From contig CM055273.1 in NCBI GenBank assembly GCA_029237695.1, positions 57,277,968-57,341,967 of the forward strand: 64,000 nucleotides of DNA. The letters run 5' to 3'. The notes under the pieces are model-generated. The model saw only the letters and a list, made by a program, of their open reading frames with translations, did no database searches and was not told the origin of the DNA. Made by a program: the position numbers and the translations under genes. This document shows positions 10,119-21,471 of the stretch, one piece after another (the stretch's first letter is position 1; each line of letters opens with the position of its first letter). The DNA is from Conchocele bisecta (lineage: Eukaryota > Mollusca > Bivalvia > Lucinida > Thyasiridae).

Positions 10119-10993
10119 GCTTTATTATTAGCCGATCTATTTATAGATCGGCTAATATATTGGTCATCCATCGAATTCTGAAAAAAAGTTTGTAGCAACC
10201 CTTTTCTCCGCTATTCGGTAATCTACGAACGCGAATTTTGCTGTATCACTTCCAAATTGCATCAACCGATAAAGTTTGCATTTTTGGCAATTGTCTCCGT
10301 TTAAAACCTTAAATATAGCCAAATAACACAATTTTGAATACGTAATGAGCTGAACGCCGGAAGAGATTCAACCCGGAAGTTGTTGTTGTTGAAGTCCATA
10401 GTTGGCTCTCATGGCCATATACGCCAACATACGCCGATTATTGGGCTAATTTAAAGCTTTTATTTATTAAACAGAACAAGTTTCAGCCACGTATAATCGC
10501 GTAAAATGTGTTTATTCGGCTAATTTATAATCGACCTCTGCTCAAAATCTCCTCCGACTAGCAACCCCAGCATCTCGGGTTTATCCCATTGGATCGCGTA
10601 TTTGACGTCATTTGACGCTAGTTAATATTCACAAAATTTTCCACCAATCAAAATGAAGAATTGCCCTTCATAGCGAACTTTGATTTGTTTACGTATCATG
10701 CAGGGATGGCAGGGATGCATCCAGCACGCGCGATTGCGGCAATCCCCTTTAATTATTGTCAATGCCGCAAATTATTGATTGTCTTGCGCCCGACATCGCG
10801 CAAAAAATCACGGATGGGCCCCTTTTTAAATGACCAGTGCGCACATTAAAAAAACGTAATTGACTATTTAAACGCGCTGCGTATTTAAATCATTGGAAGG
10901 CGTGCAGTTCAATCGAGTTTGTGCGGCCGTTGAACGTAAGCTTCGAGTCGATTTAAACCATTTAAATCGATACACAAGGGATAAACAATTGAC
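10119..10993 (+). repeat. Duplicated block P, copy 1
   Basis: About 870 bp, nearly identical to 18593-19460 in the same orientation. It begins with a palindrome, 'attagccgatctatttatag' and its complement. Its 3' part has a CCAAT motif, a CRE-like TGACGTCA (about 10602), an AT-rich TATTTAAAT near 10885 and 'gttgaacgtaagc', a possible splice donor. No coding frame is recognisable. It could be the promoter end of a larger transposon or a segmental duplicate. Confidence 0.75.
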
Positions 10994-11432
10994 AACGTTA
11001 TCAAGGCCAATCTGGTCATGTGCCTGAATACGCATGACGTCAATTCGACTGGTACATTTTGTTGAGTACGTTAATTAATGGTCACTTTGTTAAGTAAGAT
11101 TTGTATTCGACTGGACTGGTGAATGGGATATCCCTTTGCTAAAAATATGTTTCTGCATGCCTAACTAATATCATGACCGTAGCTCCGTGTTAACTAAAAA
11201 TATCGATAAATATAGGATGATGTTTATTTTGTTTCAAATTTTTTTTCCAAATGTTTATTTTTTTTTCTTCAATTTTTTTAAAAAATTAATCAATTTTTTT
11301 TCTACATCAAATTTTATTTCCTATTAATATTTTTTTCGGGGCCCCAATTTTTCTAATAGAATTCAAATTTTTTTCTTGAGAATTTGGTTGGGGAGGAAAT
11401 CAACACTTCTCTCACTTTTCCCTGTGATTCCG
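10994..11432. other. T-rich stretch without a recognised gene
   Basis: Long T runs occur between about 11225 and 11370. There is no gene or repeat that I recognise. Confidence 0.45.
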
Positions 11433-11512
11433 TAACTACTAAAATGTGGACATATATTGAACCCTGATTTGATCGACTAATAACATCATGCTCTACATGA
11501 CTTTTCATTAGA
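11433..11512 (+). repeat. Second shared segment next to block P, copy 1
   Basis: About 80 bp containing 'tatattgaaccctgatttga' matches 19738-19820. It lies downstream of P in both places, so the original duplication was probably longer than P itself. Confidence 0.7.
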
Positions 11513-11518
11513 ATATTG

Positions 11519-11635
11519 GCGGGTGTTTCACTTACTGAATGGCGAACAGTGCAGACACAGATCAGCCTGCGCATCCGCGCAGGCTGATCTGGGTCTACAC
11601 TGGTTCGCAAAGACTATCAGCCCAATTTCTCACGG
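11519..11635 (+). mobile_element. MITE family B right-half fragment
   Basis: 'gtttcacttactgaatggcg', core palindrome 'gatcagcctgcgcatccgcg', then 'gggtctacactggttcgcaa' and a damaged end. The left half is absent. Confidence 0.65.
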
Positions 11636-11711
11636 TTTCAAATTGCACACACCGATCTTTGAACAGTCGTCTCATTCAATTGTCTTTGCATGTGGCTGGG
11701 GACAGAAAGTG

Positions 11712-11922
11712 CAACTATAGCCGAGAGGTTATGAATTCCGACTGTCACTCCGGCGGGCCGGGTTCGATCCTCGATCCCGGCACTGAAGTATTATGAACTA
11801 CAATTGTATTTCCCATTCTACCAGCTGGTTATACCCAGATGTGCCATATAGCGGCTTGGTCCGCGGGTATTCAAGGTCTAAGAGACAATTGGGACCCTTA
11901 AATCGAACAACAAACAAACAGA
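11712..11922 (+). mobile_element. tRNA-derived SINE
   Basis: A-box-like TAGCCGAGAGG (about 11718-11728) and B box GGTTCGATCC (11761-11770) sit in a tRNA-like head with a long variable region, like a Leu or Ser tRNA. The unrelated body ends in 'aacaacaaacaaacag'. I could not see a clear target-site duplication. The spacing and long tail rule out a functional tRNA gene. Confidence 0.75.
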
Positions 11923-12640
11923 CACAGCTGGGGATTCGGAACAGTTGACAAACGGTTCAGAGCATGTTCAAATAGTAACAAGTGCATCGTTGTCACGAAA
12001 CTAATACCAACGCTGGCAGCTTTGATAATACAATGAATGAACGTATGTCTTCAGTGACCTTGCTATTGGGTGTCCAAACTTGACAGCAGTTGCCCTACAC
12101 GGTGAAGATATGTCCTCTGTGATCGTGAATCGTGACATTGAGTGGTTAGACGTCGTTCGGTGCATGCGAACATAAAAGCACAATCTGCCAATAGCCACGC
12201 ATTATGGTCAAACTAGTATTGAAATAGATGAAGGTGAAGGGGTTTATATGAATTCACTTTCCAAACATGCTTTGTTTCTGAAAACTATCCACTTTAATTA
12301 AATTTAGCGGCATGTAACCATGGTAACTATCAGCACTGTACTGTTCTCCATACAACGTGGCCGAAACCACTGCACGGAAAGCATTAGTAAGTGTTATCAC
12401 CTAAATTACCACTTACATGTATAACACAAAGAGCTTCCGAATCAAACATGTTTATCCACAAGATCGCGTCATCACACACATGGACTCGTTGAGTTTTCGA
12501 TCAGTGTATTGTGTTGGCTAATGTGTCAGTGTATTCAAGAAGATTGTTGTGTTTCTGCGATGTCCGTTATTAGCACGTGCCTATAAATGATCGATGCCGG
12601 AGAAGCGAGTACGGTTTACCATGCTTACCCTGACTTAACT
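11923..12640. other. Stretch without a recognised gene or repeat
   Basis: No supported feature. Short frames lack recognisable motifs. Confidence 0.45.
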
Positions 12641-12810
12641 TCGCGGATCCTGATCTGGGTCTACACTGAACGCTAAGACAATAAGTGAACCTTTCTCCCT
12701 GTCTGTTATAGACGATATAGATGTGGCATACGTCGTTTGAGAACAGTGTAAGCCCTGATCAGCCTGCGCATTCGGGCAGTCTGATCAGGGCATACACTAT
12801 TCGCAATTGT
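12641..12810. mobile_element. Rearranged family B fragments
   Basis: 'tgatctgggtctacactgaa' (about 12651) and a separate core, 'ccctgatcagcctgcgcatt' against 'gggcagtctgatcaggg' (12753-12798). The pieces are divergent and reordered relative to intact copies. Confidence 0.5.
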
Positions 12811-13955
12811 GTTGGCGACACGTCCATGACACCTTTAACGACAAACTGCAACTGTCAGGCTGAATTCGTGTACCAGTTGCGCCGACGGTACATTGGTCAA
12901 CAACCCCTATAAGTCCCTCTATGTCACATATTGCTATACAGCAATCTAACTCGGCAGCACGTGATTCCAAATACCACCTACGTTGTTGGTAATTCATTGG
13001 TCCATTCAAACATTCTGGCAATTTACGTCAATATACGTACACGACCGCTCATCTGTAGCTCTCTAGAGACAACGGAATAGAGTGTAGCATGCGGTCTAAG
13101 TGACAATTTCAGGGTTGTAAGAGCTGGTGTGTCAAATATACAAACAACAAAATACGAAAATATAACGAAAAAACGACGTGCGCTCTGAGTGACACTTTCC
13201 GTGCTATAGTATGAGCCGATTGTATAATGTATTGTGGAAATAACGATCAACACGCATAAACATGTACTTTAAAGTATTATGGCTGTATCGTAGCAGCGGA
13301 TGTGTATAATATAGCAATAAAGCGCAACAACATTAACTGTGCATAATTTATACATGTACATAACAGTGGAACATCTCTAAATCACAGGCATTCGGCGTGT
13401 TTCGGCTTTCATCGGTATACCTTTATATTTCTGAACAAGGCGTCTAACTTTGGTCGTATTATAACAAATTCCGCGATATTATTAACGATAATGTGAATAT
13501 TTTGGCGGAAAGTGCTCATGTTCATTTGAGAATTATTGTTATCTTGCTAACATAACATAGTTAGGACATAATTAGGCAAAGAATATTGAATTACAGCTAC
13601 TTTTCCTAGGTCGGGCACAACCTTGTATCATAACACAATTGACAGTGGTAACAAATTTTTTTGTTATATTTAAAAATTAGTAGCGTTGCCAATGCTAGTT
13701 TTTGTGCAATCTGTGATTTCTAATGTAATTGTATCTAGAAGGAAAACCTATTCTTATATACATGTATATACGAATATATACATAAGTTATTGTTCACATA
13801 TTGGACGTTTAAGGAATTAAATGTGAATGAACGCTAGCGACCGCAGTATTTAGTTCATTACACATCCAATATGTGAATAATAACATATTTATAGTTTAGC
13901 CAAGTTGTAATATGCATCTCCCATCCGAGTATTGATTTTCCACTTCTTTTCAGTT
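12811..13955. other. Long stretch without a recognised gene
   Basis: AT-rich, about 1.1 kb. It includes the pair 'gttattgttcacatattgga' and 'atccaatatgtgaataataac' (13786-13890), an inverted repeat with about 20-bp arms and a loop of about 65 bp that could be a small MITE. No gene is supported. Confidence 0.45.
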
Positions 13956-13958
13956 AAA

Positions 13959-13993
13959 TTCATTCATTCATTCATTCATTCATTCATTCATTC
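13959..13993. repeat. (ATTC)n microsatellite
   Basis: About nine tandem ATTC units without interruption. Confidence 0.95.
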
Positions 13994-14003
13994 GTCTTAT
14001 ATT

Positions 14004-14246
14004 TAACCCTTTCACTCCTAAGTAACTGGAATGGATATTGATATGTTAATTTTGCAACCAATCCAACCGTCATAAAATGGTTTTCAGACTAGTCTATTTA
14101 TGAAAAGGGGTATATTTTGTTCTCAAAAATATGAAAATTACTTTCAAAAAGTGCAGATCCTGATGAGACGCTCGTTACGAGCCGGCTCATCTGGATCTGA
14201 ACTGTTTGCATAATCCGCTATAGCGGGCTTTCGGGTTCAAAGGGTT
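14004..14246 (+). mobile_element. MITE family A, full copy
   Basis: Starts 'aaccctttcactcctaagta' and ends 'cgggttcaaagggttaa'. The internal order matches the other copies: 'ttttgcaaccaatccaac', 'tttatgaaaagggg', 'gtgcagatcctgatgagac' and the core palindrome. It is a good reference copy with recognisable terminal inverted repeats (TTAACCCTTT). Confidence 0.85.
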
Positions 14247-14642
14247 AAGGATGTGAATTAGCTCGAACACCTTCCATACCCGGTCAGTTAAACATTAAAG
14301 CTGGTATAACTATAAAACTTATTGGGGTTAAATCTTGCAATATGTTAAATAAGTGGAGCTGGATACTGGCCAGCAATTGGCTTAGAAAGTCGGGCGAACT
14401 ATAAATATACATGTAGGTCGTATAATAATATCATTTCTCAACACAAATGCGTTATATTTCACAATGTTTTTCCCCTGGTTCAGACATGAATTACCAAATT
14501 AAATGTACTATATTCGTATATGGTGTAACTAAAACACAAAGTCATTGGAATTGATCAAATAATATCGTGAATTTTGGTTTATATTATATCGTTTGTTATT
14601 CAATATATGGTTCAGACTAAATGACAAAATATGTACATGTAT
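14247..14642. other. Stretch without a recognised gene
   Basis: Positions 14259-14283 ('agctcgaacaccttccatac') match a piece near 55094. On the minus strand this reads like a tRNA-type B box, so a SINE remnant is possible. The rest is unrecognised. Confidence 0.4.
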
Positions 14643-14855
14643 ATGTGGCCGTGACTGGAGAAAATGGGGCTAATTGGGTTTGCGACCAGTGTATGTCCAA
14701 AGTCTGATCAGGATCTACAATGTTCGCCATTCCATCAATGAAACACCCGTCAAGCTTCTAAAAGCAATACAGATCGTTATCAGCTTACGTGAATGATCAG
14801 GAGCTACACTGGACACAAATCCGATAAGTGAATTTCTCCAGTCACAGCCACATAT
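14643..14855 (+). mobile_element. MITE family B copy
   Basis: Left terminal repeat 'tgtggccgtgactggagaaa', right terminal repeat 'tctccagtcacagccacata'. The central palindrome is partly deleted. Confidence 0.75.
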
Positions 14856-15052
14856 GTATGTGGGACTCGCAGTAACCAATGTCTGACCTTGGACTAAAGA
14901 GGCCACATATATATAAGCCACACATTTCTGTGTCTGTTCACAATTTAATATTGTTTTATTGGGGGGAAACTCGAGGCTAGTTATAAAACCATCTGCACAT
15001 ATCGTGTCTGCGTTGCAACTTATCCCCCAGCGTTACACTTAACGACGTTAGC

Positions 15053-15296
15053 TGTGACCCTGACTGGAGAAATGGGGCTTATGGAATCCGTGACCCCTGT
15101 AGCTCCTGATCCAATAACACACTCCCGTTGCCTGGTAACGATATAATTTCTTGTTGGAAGTAATACCGGTGATTTGTTGGTTGAATTTGTCGCGAACAGT
15201 GCAGATCCTGATCAGACTGTGCGGATGCACAGTCTGATCTGGATCTGCACTGGTCGCAAAACCCATAAGACCGATGTTACCAGTCACAACCTCATA
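15053..15296 (+). mobile_element. MITE family B, near full copy
   Basis: 'tgtgaccctgactggagaaa' at the left, core 'gatcagactgtgcggatgca', right end 'taccagtcacaacctcatat'. Length is about 244 bp. Confidence 0.8.
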
Positions 15297-15713
15297 TTGT
15301 CTAATCTGATATTAACACTTTGTTATTCGATAATTGGTAACCAAGGGCAGACAATCCGTTCAATTGTGTATAAAATTGGTATAAAATGGTCCGTTTTAGA
15401 ATATTTATAGAGAGCCGAGTATTGTATCCACACGATGTTAACGCTATATTCGGAAGAGTATATCTACACATAGCGTTACATTATGTATTTTATTGTGACT
15501 GATAACTGATAACACGTATACAATCACATGGTATGTTGTTATGGTTACCAATGCTTTATTTATTTACCTCGAGGACAAATGCCGATGTGACATTTTTTAT
15601 AGCACATTATGTATTTCCCGAGATACGTAATATATATATACAGTGTAACTTCTCTAAACCGGACACGAAGTCGAAGACTTTGGTGTGTTTAATTGCGCTC
15701 ATCTACCTAGCAG
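15297..15713. other. Stretch without a recognised gene
   Basis: Contains a lone family H left end at 15638-15666 ('cagtgtaacttctctaaacc'). No gene is seen. Confidence 0.45.
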
Positions 15714-16014
15714 GGCATTCGTTCCCACGAAATAACAATTCGTTCCCTCGAATTAACAATTCGTTCCCACGATATAACAATTTGTTCCCTCGAATTAACA
15801 ATTCGTTCCCACGACAATTCGTTCCCTCAATTTAACAATTCGTTCCCTCGAATTAACAATTCGTTCCCACGAAATAACAATTCGTTCCCACGAAATGACA
15901 ATTCGTTCCCACGAATTAACAATCCGTTCCCGTGGGAACGAATTGTTATTTCGTGGGAACGAATTGTTAAATTGAGGGAACGAATTGTTACTTCGTGGGA
16001 ACGAATTAATAAAA
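15714..16014. mobile_element. Foldback element K
   Basis: Longest K copy. About nine 'attcgttccc' units in one orientation are followed by about four inverted units. It ends with 'ttaataaaaaaat' and is followed by the variant tail 'cgtcgcctgcggtgctccc'. Confidence 0.8.
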
Positions 16015-16387
16015 AAATAAATGCTACGTCGCCTGCGGTGCTCCCTCCGTACAAAGGATCCAAGAAAATGGCCGCCACGACAACTATAAACATATACATA
16101 TGAATTTCAGTTTTACTACCACTCATTCATTTGTTAGTCGGATTGCCAATACCACAACCTGTATCTTCGATTGAAACGAAACGCATTTTGAACATGATAT
16201 TTAAGTTTGCAGTCAAATACTTGACGTGTATAATTAATCGCCGTCATAGTTCAACAGAATACGCACAGTTCGACGTTATATACAACGGAGTTCAAATCGA
16301 TGGACTTTCATCCTTTATATTGCAATCACTCTAGAACAATCTCTTAAATCAACACAGCATCTCTAACTACACAGCTTTTGTACGAAG
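16015..16387. other. K tail and unrecognised DNA
   Basis: The first about 35 bp match the tail position seen after other K copies. The remainder shows no gene or repeat that I recognise. Confidence 0.4.
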
Positions 16388-16602
16388 ACAATGGAACCTC
16401 TCTAAACCGGGCACCCTGGGAGGTTCCCAGGGTGTCCGGTTTAGAGAGGTTCCACTGTAAAACAGACATATGACTACTTCACGACACCCATGCATGCTTG
16501 GCGTTCATGGACAAACATTATCAATAGCGGTAATGGTAATTCAACGTATCAACAAAGTACAACTAACATGTATCTGTGTCCGGCTTAGAGAGGTTCCACT
16601 GT
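16388..16602 (+). mobile_element. Family H, pogo/Tigger-like MITE
   Basis: The left end CAATGGAACCTCTCTAAACC immediately forms a hairpin with 'ggtttagagaggttccactg'. About 120 bp later a second inverted end, 'cggcttagagaggttccact', closes the element. Ends of the form CAGTNNAACCTCTCTAAACC with TA duplications are typical of pogo/Tigger DNA transposons; family membership is inferred from the ends only. Confidence 0.75.
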
Positions 16603-16880
16603 ATATGTACATGTACAGTGTATAGCCAAACACTACGACACGTCTCCTGGTCCATGGATTCATAACTTCAACATTATTTTCAGGTGTGTTTTTGTCTCCT
16701 GCCATGTGATATTAATCTCATCATCATAATTATTATTGGACCTCGGTTCTGGCCTTATCTCCACTGCCGCTTCGTCATATTTACCCGATATTGATTTGTA
16801 AAATAATAAAAGTTTTCAATAAACTAGGTGGAAATTGACAATAAATTCCGAGCTCATGCGGAATTTAGAATGTATTAATC

Positions 16881-17118
16881 CGGGGGCCGTTTCACTAAAC
16901 TTCGTAAGACTAAAATGTTCGTAAGTGCAAAATTATGAAAGTCTGTAAATTTCACATTAACAATGTTGTCTTGTAAACAATTATTGGATTTACATTTATT
17001 GAGCATAGGCTGCAGCCTATGCTCAATAAATGTAAACCCATCAAATGAAATTTTCACACGATCCTAAATTTGTACTTACGAACATTTTAGTCGTACGAAG
17101 TTTAGTGAAACGGGCCTC
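16881..17118 (+). mobile_element. MITE family C, full copy
   Basis: Ends 'gggggccgtttcactaaact' and 'agtttagtgaaacgggcc'. The central palindrome is shortened to 'ataggctgcagcctat' (17005-17020). Confidence 0.8.
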
Positions 17119-17562
17119 TGTTCTGAACATTGTGTCCACGCCCAACGACGCGTATTTGTATGAACTCGACGTCGGCATAAACATGCGATGCGAGAAGGGC
17201 AGTACTTCTAGAACCAAGGCCAACAATACCACCATAAATGTATAGAAAGAAAAGAAAGTTAATGGCTTTAACATATAGAGACGGGACCTCGGTTTCAAGT
17301 TTCATTCGTTGGATGTAAATACTATGAACGTATTATTCATGCCTCGGGCGGGGATTGAACCCACGACCTCTAGCCCATCCCTGACTGTATACAATATAAT
17401 TGATTGACAAATGCAGTAGACCCTATATAGATGGGAGACGAGTGTAACCTTAATGCGCTTGGTTGCAATTTACGTGTTTCTGCGTCATTCATATATGATA
17501 AAACGGCCGTTCATGATTGCAAAATACGCACATAATGTATTGGAGCGCTTGTATCATTGTAT
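17119..17562. other. Unrecognised, with a tRNA-like SINE scrap
   Basis: Positions 17338-17385 read on the minus strand contain GGTTCAATCCCCGCCCGAGG, a B-box-like motif. No intact A box or tail was found, so this is at most a degraded SINE. Confidence 0.35.
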
Positions 17563-17634
17563 TACAGCGCAACCTCTCCAAACTCGACACCCTGGAAGGT
17601 TGTAGGGTGTCCAGATTGGAGAGGTTTCGCTGTA
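17563..17634. mobile_element. Family H solo hairpin
   Basis: 'cagcgcaacctctccaaact' pairs with 'agattggagaggtttcgctg'. Only the left hairpin of family H is present, with TA on both sides. Several substitutions indicate an older copy. Confidence 0.65.
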
Positions 17635-18359
17635 ATTGTCATTGAATGCCGTATGAGATAAGACACGCTTTCAAAGACACTAGCAGATATTGTTATGCTT
17701 TCAGGCAACATTAGACACGCCTTGTTTACCGTAAGTGCATCCACAATGCAGTTATTGAAGTAGACATTAGCGCCAATTTGGAGATTTGGCGCGAAGACGA
17801 ACGTGCCAGAAAGTGTCTAACGTCGGCGAGCCCCTAAACAAATTTAGAATACCATTCATGAAGATAGATTTCACGAACGTGACACGATTAGATGCGAAAA
17901 GCAGACTATATATCATGTACGTGTCCGTGAACTAACTATATAATCCGATTCATGAAGATAGATGAAAAAACTACTATGTTTTAGGCGTGTGTTCATGGAT
18001 CAAACATAGATTCCCATTTATGAAGATAGATATCACGAAAGTGACCAGGATTCCGTCCACAGGTACCAGAACAAAATATCTAGTTTTTAATATAAATTAA
18101 TTAACTTATACTATAAACGATACTGACAGGCGATGTCTTTCAGTCACTTGTGATTGCAACTATGCCAATACAATACTATATTTCATGGGTATGTTCATGA
18201 ACTGGTGCCGGCTATTAGTTTTAAAGTAATGATTTGTAAACAGTTTGTTCCACGATCTGTTACATCGGCTTTATCGTCCACAAAACAGGTGCAGACCAAG
18301 ACTTGCTTGCGCATCTCAAGAATTAAAAGCATTAAAGTATACGTTATATTATATACATT
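17635..18359. other. Unrecognised, with three spaced direct repeats
   Basis: The motif 'ttcatgaagatagat' recurs at about 17857, 17950 and (as 'tttatgaagatagatatcac') 18018, spaced roughly 70-90 bp, in two cases followed by 'cacgaa.gtgac'. No gene is recognised. Confidence 0.4.
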
Positions 18360-18432
18360 ATTAGTTGCGGGCAGTAACTCTGCAAAACTCCCGTAACACG
18401 GGAGTTTTGCAAAGTTACTGCCCGCAACTAAT
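18360..18432. repeat. Hairpin, arms about 34 bp
   Basis: 'attagttgcgggcagtaact' pairs with 'agttactgcccgcaactaat', with inner 'gcaaaactcccgt' and 'acgggagttttgc'. It is near perfect. No other copy is seen in the window. Confidence 0.8.
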
Positions 18433-18592
18433 ACATTATATAAATTTGGTACCACCCATACTTTACATTGCGCGGATACTAACTACGTACATGTACGCAT
18501 TCGCTGTTGAAACTAGGCTTAAGGTGATAGGGCGAGCTAATATAAATAGGACACACACATACTCGTATTTAAATGCCTCCACTTGGCAAGGC

Positions 18593-19460
18593 GCTTTATT
18601 ATTAGCCGATCTATTTATAGATCGGCTAATATATTGGTCATCCATCGAATTCTGAAAAAGTTTGTAGCAACCCTTTTCTCCGCTATTCGGTAATCTACGA
18701 ACGCGAATTTTGCTGTATCACTTCCAAATTGCATCAACCGATAAAGTTTGCATTTTTGGCAATTACCTCCGTTTAAAACTTTAAATACAGCCAAATAACA
18801 CAATTTTAAATACGTAATGAGCTGAACGCCGGAAGAGATTGAACCCGGAAGTTGTTGTTGTTGAAGTCCATAGTTAGCTCTAATGGCCATATACGCCAAC
18901 ATACGCCGATTATTGGGCTAATTTAAAGCTTTTATTTATTAAACAGAACAAGTTTCAGCCACGTATAATCGCGTAAGATGTGTTTATTCGGCTAATTTAT
19001 AATCGACCTCTGCTCAAAATCTCCTCCGACTAGCAACCCCAGCATCTCGGGTTTATCCCATTGGATCGCGCGTCATTTGACGCTAGTTAATATTCACAAA
19101 ATTTTCCACCAATCAAAACGAAGAATTGCCCTTCATAGCGAACTTTGATTTGTTTACGTATCATGCAGGGATGGCAGGGATGTATCCAGCACGCGCATTT
19201 GCGGCGATCCCCCTTAATTATTGTCAATGCCGCAAATTATTGATTGTCTTGCGCCCGACATCGCGTAAAAAATCACGGATGGGCCCCTTTTTAAATGACC
19301 AGTGCGCACATTAAAAAAACGTAATTGACTATTTAAACGCGCTGCGTATTTAAATCAATGGAAGGCGTGCAGTTCAATCGAGTTTTTGCGGCCGTTGAAC
19401 GTAAGCTTCGAGTCGATTTAAACCATTTCAATCGATAAACAAGGGATAAACAAGTGACAA
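18593..19460 (+). repeat. Duplicated block P, copy 2
   Basis: Matches 10119-10993 with only scattered substitutions and a short deletion near 19072 that removes the CRE-like TGACGTCA. The boundary 'gctttattattagccgatct' is sharp on the left. The right match ends after 'gggataaacaa'. Confidence 0.8.
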
Positions 19461-19498
19461 ACCTGTTATGCTCCATTAAGAAGTAATACACTTATGGC

Positions 19499-19685
19499 AA
19501 ATCATATTACTTTGGGGCCGAGCTACTAAAGTGACTGGTGTGGCATGGAAATATTGAGTTCTGATTTTGGGAATTTTCCTCAACGTGGACCCGTTTAATG
19601 CGGGATAGTACAACCCGTTGGCCCGGCCTTAAATGACATTAGCTGTTGATAGGCCGTTAAACATCAATACTCATTTGCTCATTCA

Positions 19686-19686
<1 letters not shown>
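19499..19686 (+). mobile_element. SINE 3' part
   Basis: Carries 'attgagttctgattttggga', 'ttggcccggccttaaatgac' and 'ttagctgttgataggccgtt', shared with 51920-52066. The tRNA-like head is not evident. Confidence 0.6.
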
Positions 19687-19718
<32 letters not shown>

Positions 19719-19737
19719 ACCCCCCCCCCCCCCCCCC
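19687..19737. repeat. Poly-C tract, about 50 bp
   Basis: Almost pure C with a single A. It directly follows a SINE tail. The length is likely to be unreliable in an assembly. Confidence 0.9.
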
Positions 19738-19820
19738 GAGACTCATAACTAATAAAATGCGGACATATATTGAACCCTGATTTGATCGGCTAATAACATC
19801 ATGCTCTGCATGACTTTTCA
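19738..19820 (+). repeat. Second shared segment next to block P, copy 2
   Basis: Matches 11433-11512. It is separated from P here by a SINE tail and the poly-C tract instead of the T-rich stretch of copy 1. Confidence 0.7.
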
Positions 19821-19943
19821 TATTTATCATGTTTATACATCATTCGGAACACGTCCACGAAGCAGTAGGAGTTTATCATATTCCATATTGTCTGTCGATT
19901 GATTGGCTGTCCTATTCACTAGTGTCTGTAATTTAACAATCAT

Positions 19944-20211
19944 ATGAGACACGCCATACGATTTTGTACCTTCGGACATCTGCGTAAATTCATTAAATAC
20001 GTTTACAAAATTTACAATATTTTTCATAAACAAAGTCAAAAGTTGACAAAATATTCAGAGTACATGCGGAATATGATTCCGCATGTACTCTGAAAATGTG
20101 GTCAACTTTCGACGCCATTTACGGAAAATATTGTAAATTTTGTAAACGTATTTAATGAAATTACGCAGATGTCCGAAGGTACAACATCACATGGCGTGTC
20201 TCATATATGAC
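19944..20211. mobile_element. MITE family G, full copy
   Basis: Outer ends 'tgagacacgccatacgattt' and 'catggcgtgtctcata', arms with 'gtaccttcggacatctgcgt', centre near 20075 ('tgcggaatatgattccgcat'). This is a clean reference copy with long, well-matched arms. Confidence 0.85.
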
Positions 20212-20698
20212 CAGTCACGGCATAAAATGGCTTAGCAAGATTTTAACAATTTATCTTGTGAGCAGCCGGAACGGTACTGAATACACACTGATCTAATGAT
20301 TTCGCATCGGGAGTGTTTTTTCAAAGCAGAACGAATAATGTATGCCCGTATCACACTGCATAGATGACATAATGGTTACACTTATCGCATAAACAATGCG
20401 CCGGGTTTTCACAGAACATGTCGCATACAATAATTGGTTCACTATCTCGTTTTTCTATATGGTTTGCCATTTCCGCGTCATTAATGTAAGAACAGTGCTA
20501 TTTCCTTTACGAGCGCATCATTTCCGAACGCGCGCCATTCGCATACATTTATACCTGTTAGGTGACATGGACGTTTTCTAACTAGACTGATGTGCAAAAA
20601 AGCGTTTAATATTTTCATTTGAAACATATAGCTAAATAAACATCTCGCTCAATGAATAAGGTTTGCTGTTATGATAGCATATGCATAACCGCCATTGC
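20212..20698. other. Stretch without a recognised gene or repeat
   Basis: Nothing recognised on either strand. Confidence 0.45.
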
Positions 20699-21140
20699 CA
20701 AGGTGCATGATCACGTGGTTACAATAACAACAAACAATGGCTGAAAGTGTTGAAAGCCCGCCCACTCCAAAGTAAGTATTATTTGATCGTTTCCTTAATA
20801 TGTAACGGATTTTGATGAAATATGGCGCAACCAACGCGTCTTCATGAGCTACATTTGGTGGTCCCGGGAGTTCGGCACAGACCTATGTCGTTTTTTGCGA
20901 AGAATCGATTTCCGTGTCGGTAGACACGGAAATCGATTATTCTCAAAAACGACAGCAGTTTGGGCCAAAGTACAGATACCACTAAAATGCAGCTTAACAA
21001 GACGCGTTTGTTGCGCCATATTTCATCAAAATCCGTTACATAATAAGGACACAATAATATAATACGTACTTTGAATCGGAGGGCTTTTGGAAGTTTCAGT
21101 ACTTGTTGTTGTTGTTGTTGTAACCACGTGATCATACACA
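20699..21140. mobile_element. MITE family M, full copy
   Basis: About 440 bp with ends CAAGGTGCATGATCACGTGG and 'ccacgtgatcatacacattg', each adjoined by an (AAC)n or (GTT)n run. The centre is a hairpin, 'atcgatttccgtgtc' and 'gacacggaaatcgat'. The arms share 'taacggattttgatgaaata'. The ends contain CACGTGATCA. Confidence 0.8.
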
Positions 21141-21266
21141 TTGATTGTATGCCTCTGTAGAATTTCAATATTCAGACATTATCATTTTGCACTGCACGTT
21201 TTTACGTACATTCATACCTATATTAATACCGCCACTCTTATCATAACAATTTTACTAACTGAATGG

Positions 21267-21471
21267 ATTTTTTTTATTAATTCGGTCCCACGAAATGACA
21301 ATTCGTTCCCTCAATTTAACAATTCGTTCGGGAACGAATTGTTATGTCGTGGGAACGAATTGTTAATTCGAGGGAACGAATTGTTAAATTGAGGGAACTA
21401 ATTGTTAATTCGTGGGAACAAACTGTTAAATTGAGGAAAGGAATTGTTATTTCGTGGGAACGAATTAATAA
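21267..21471. mobile_element. Foldback element K, short left arm
   Basis: Only about two and a half forward units precede the turn point near 21328. Five to six inverted units follow, to 'ttaataaaaaaaa'. The tail is 'tcccctgtggagctcc'. Confidence 0.8.

Noticed and set aside
11716..11790. Functional tRNA gene
   Set aside because: A and B boxes are present, but the sequence does not fold as a complete tRNA with a terminator and is followed by a SINE body and tail.
17338..17385. Minus-strand tRNA gene
   Set aside because: Only a B-box-like motif is present; the A-box region is too close and no cloverleaf can be drawn.
10119..19460. Block P copies as long terminal repeats of a retrotransposon
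   Set aside because: They do not start TG or end CA, no primer binding site is evident and the 7.6 kb between them has no gag-pol frame, only MITEs and SINEs.
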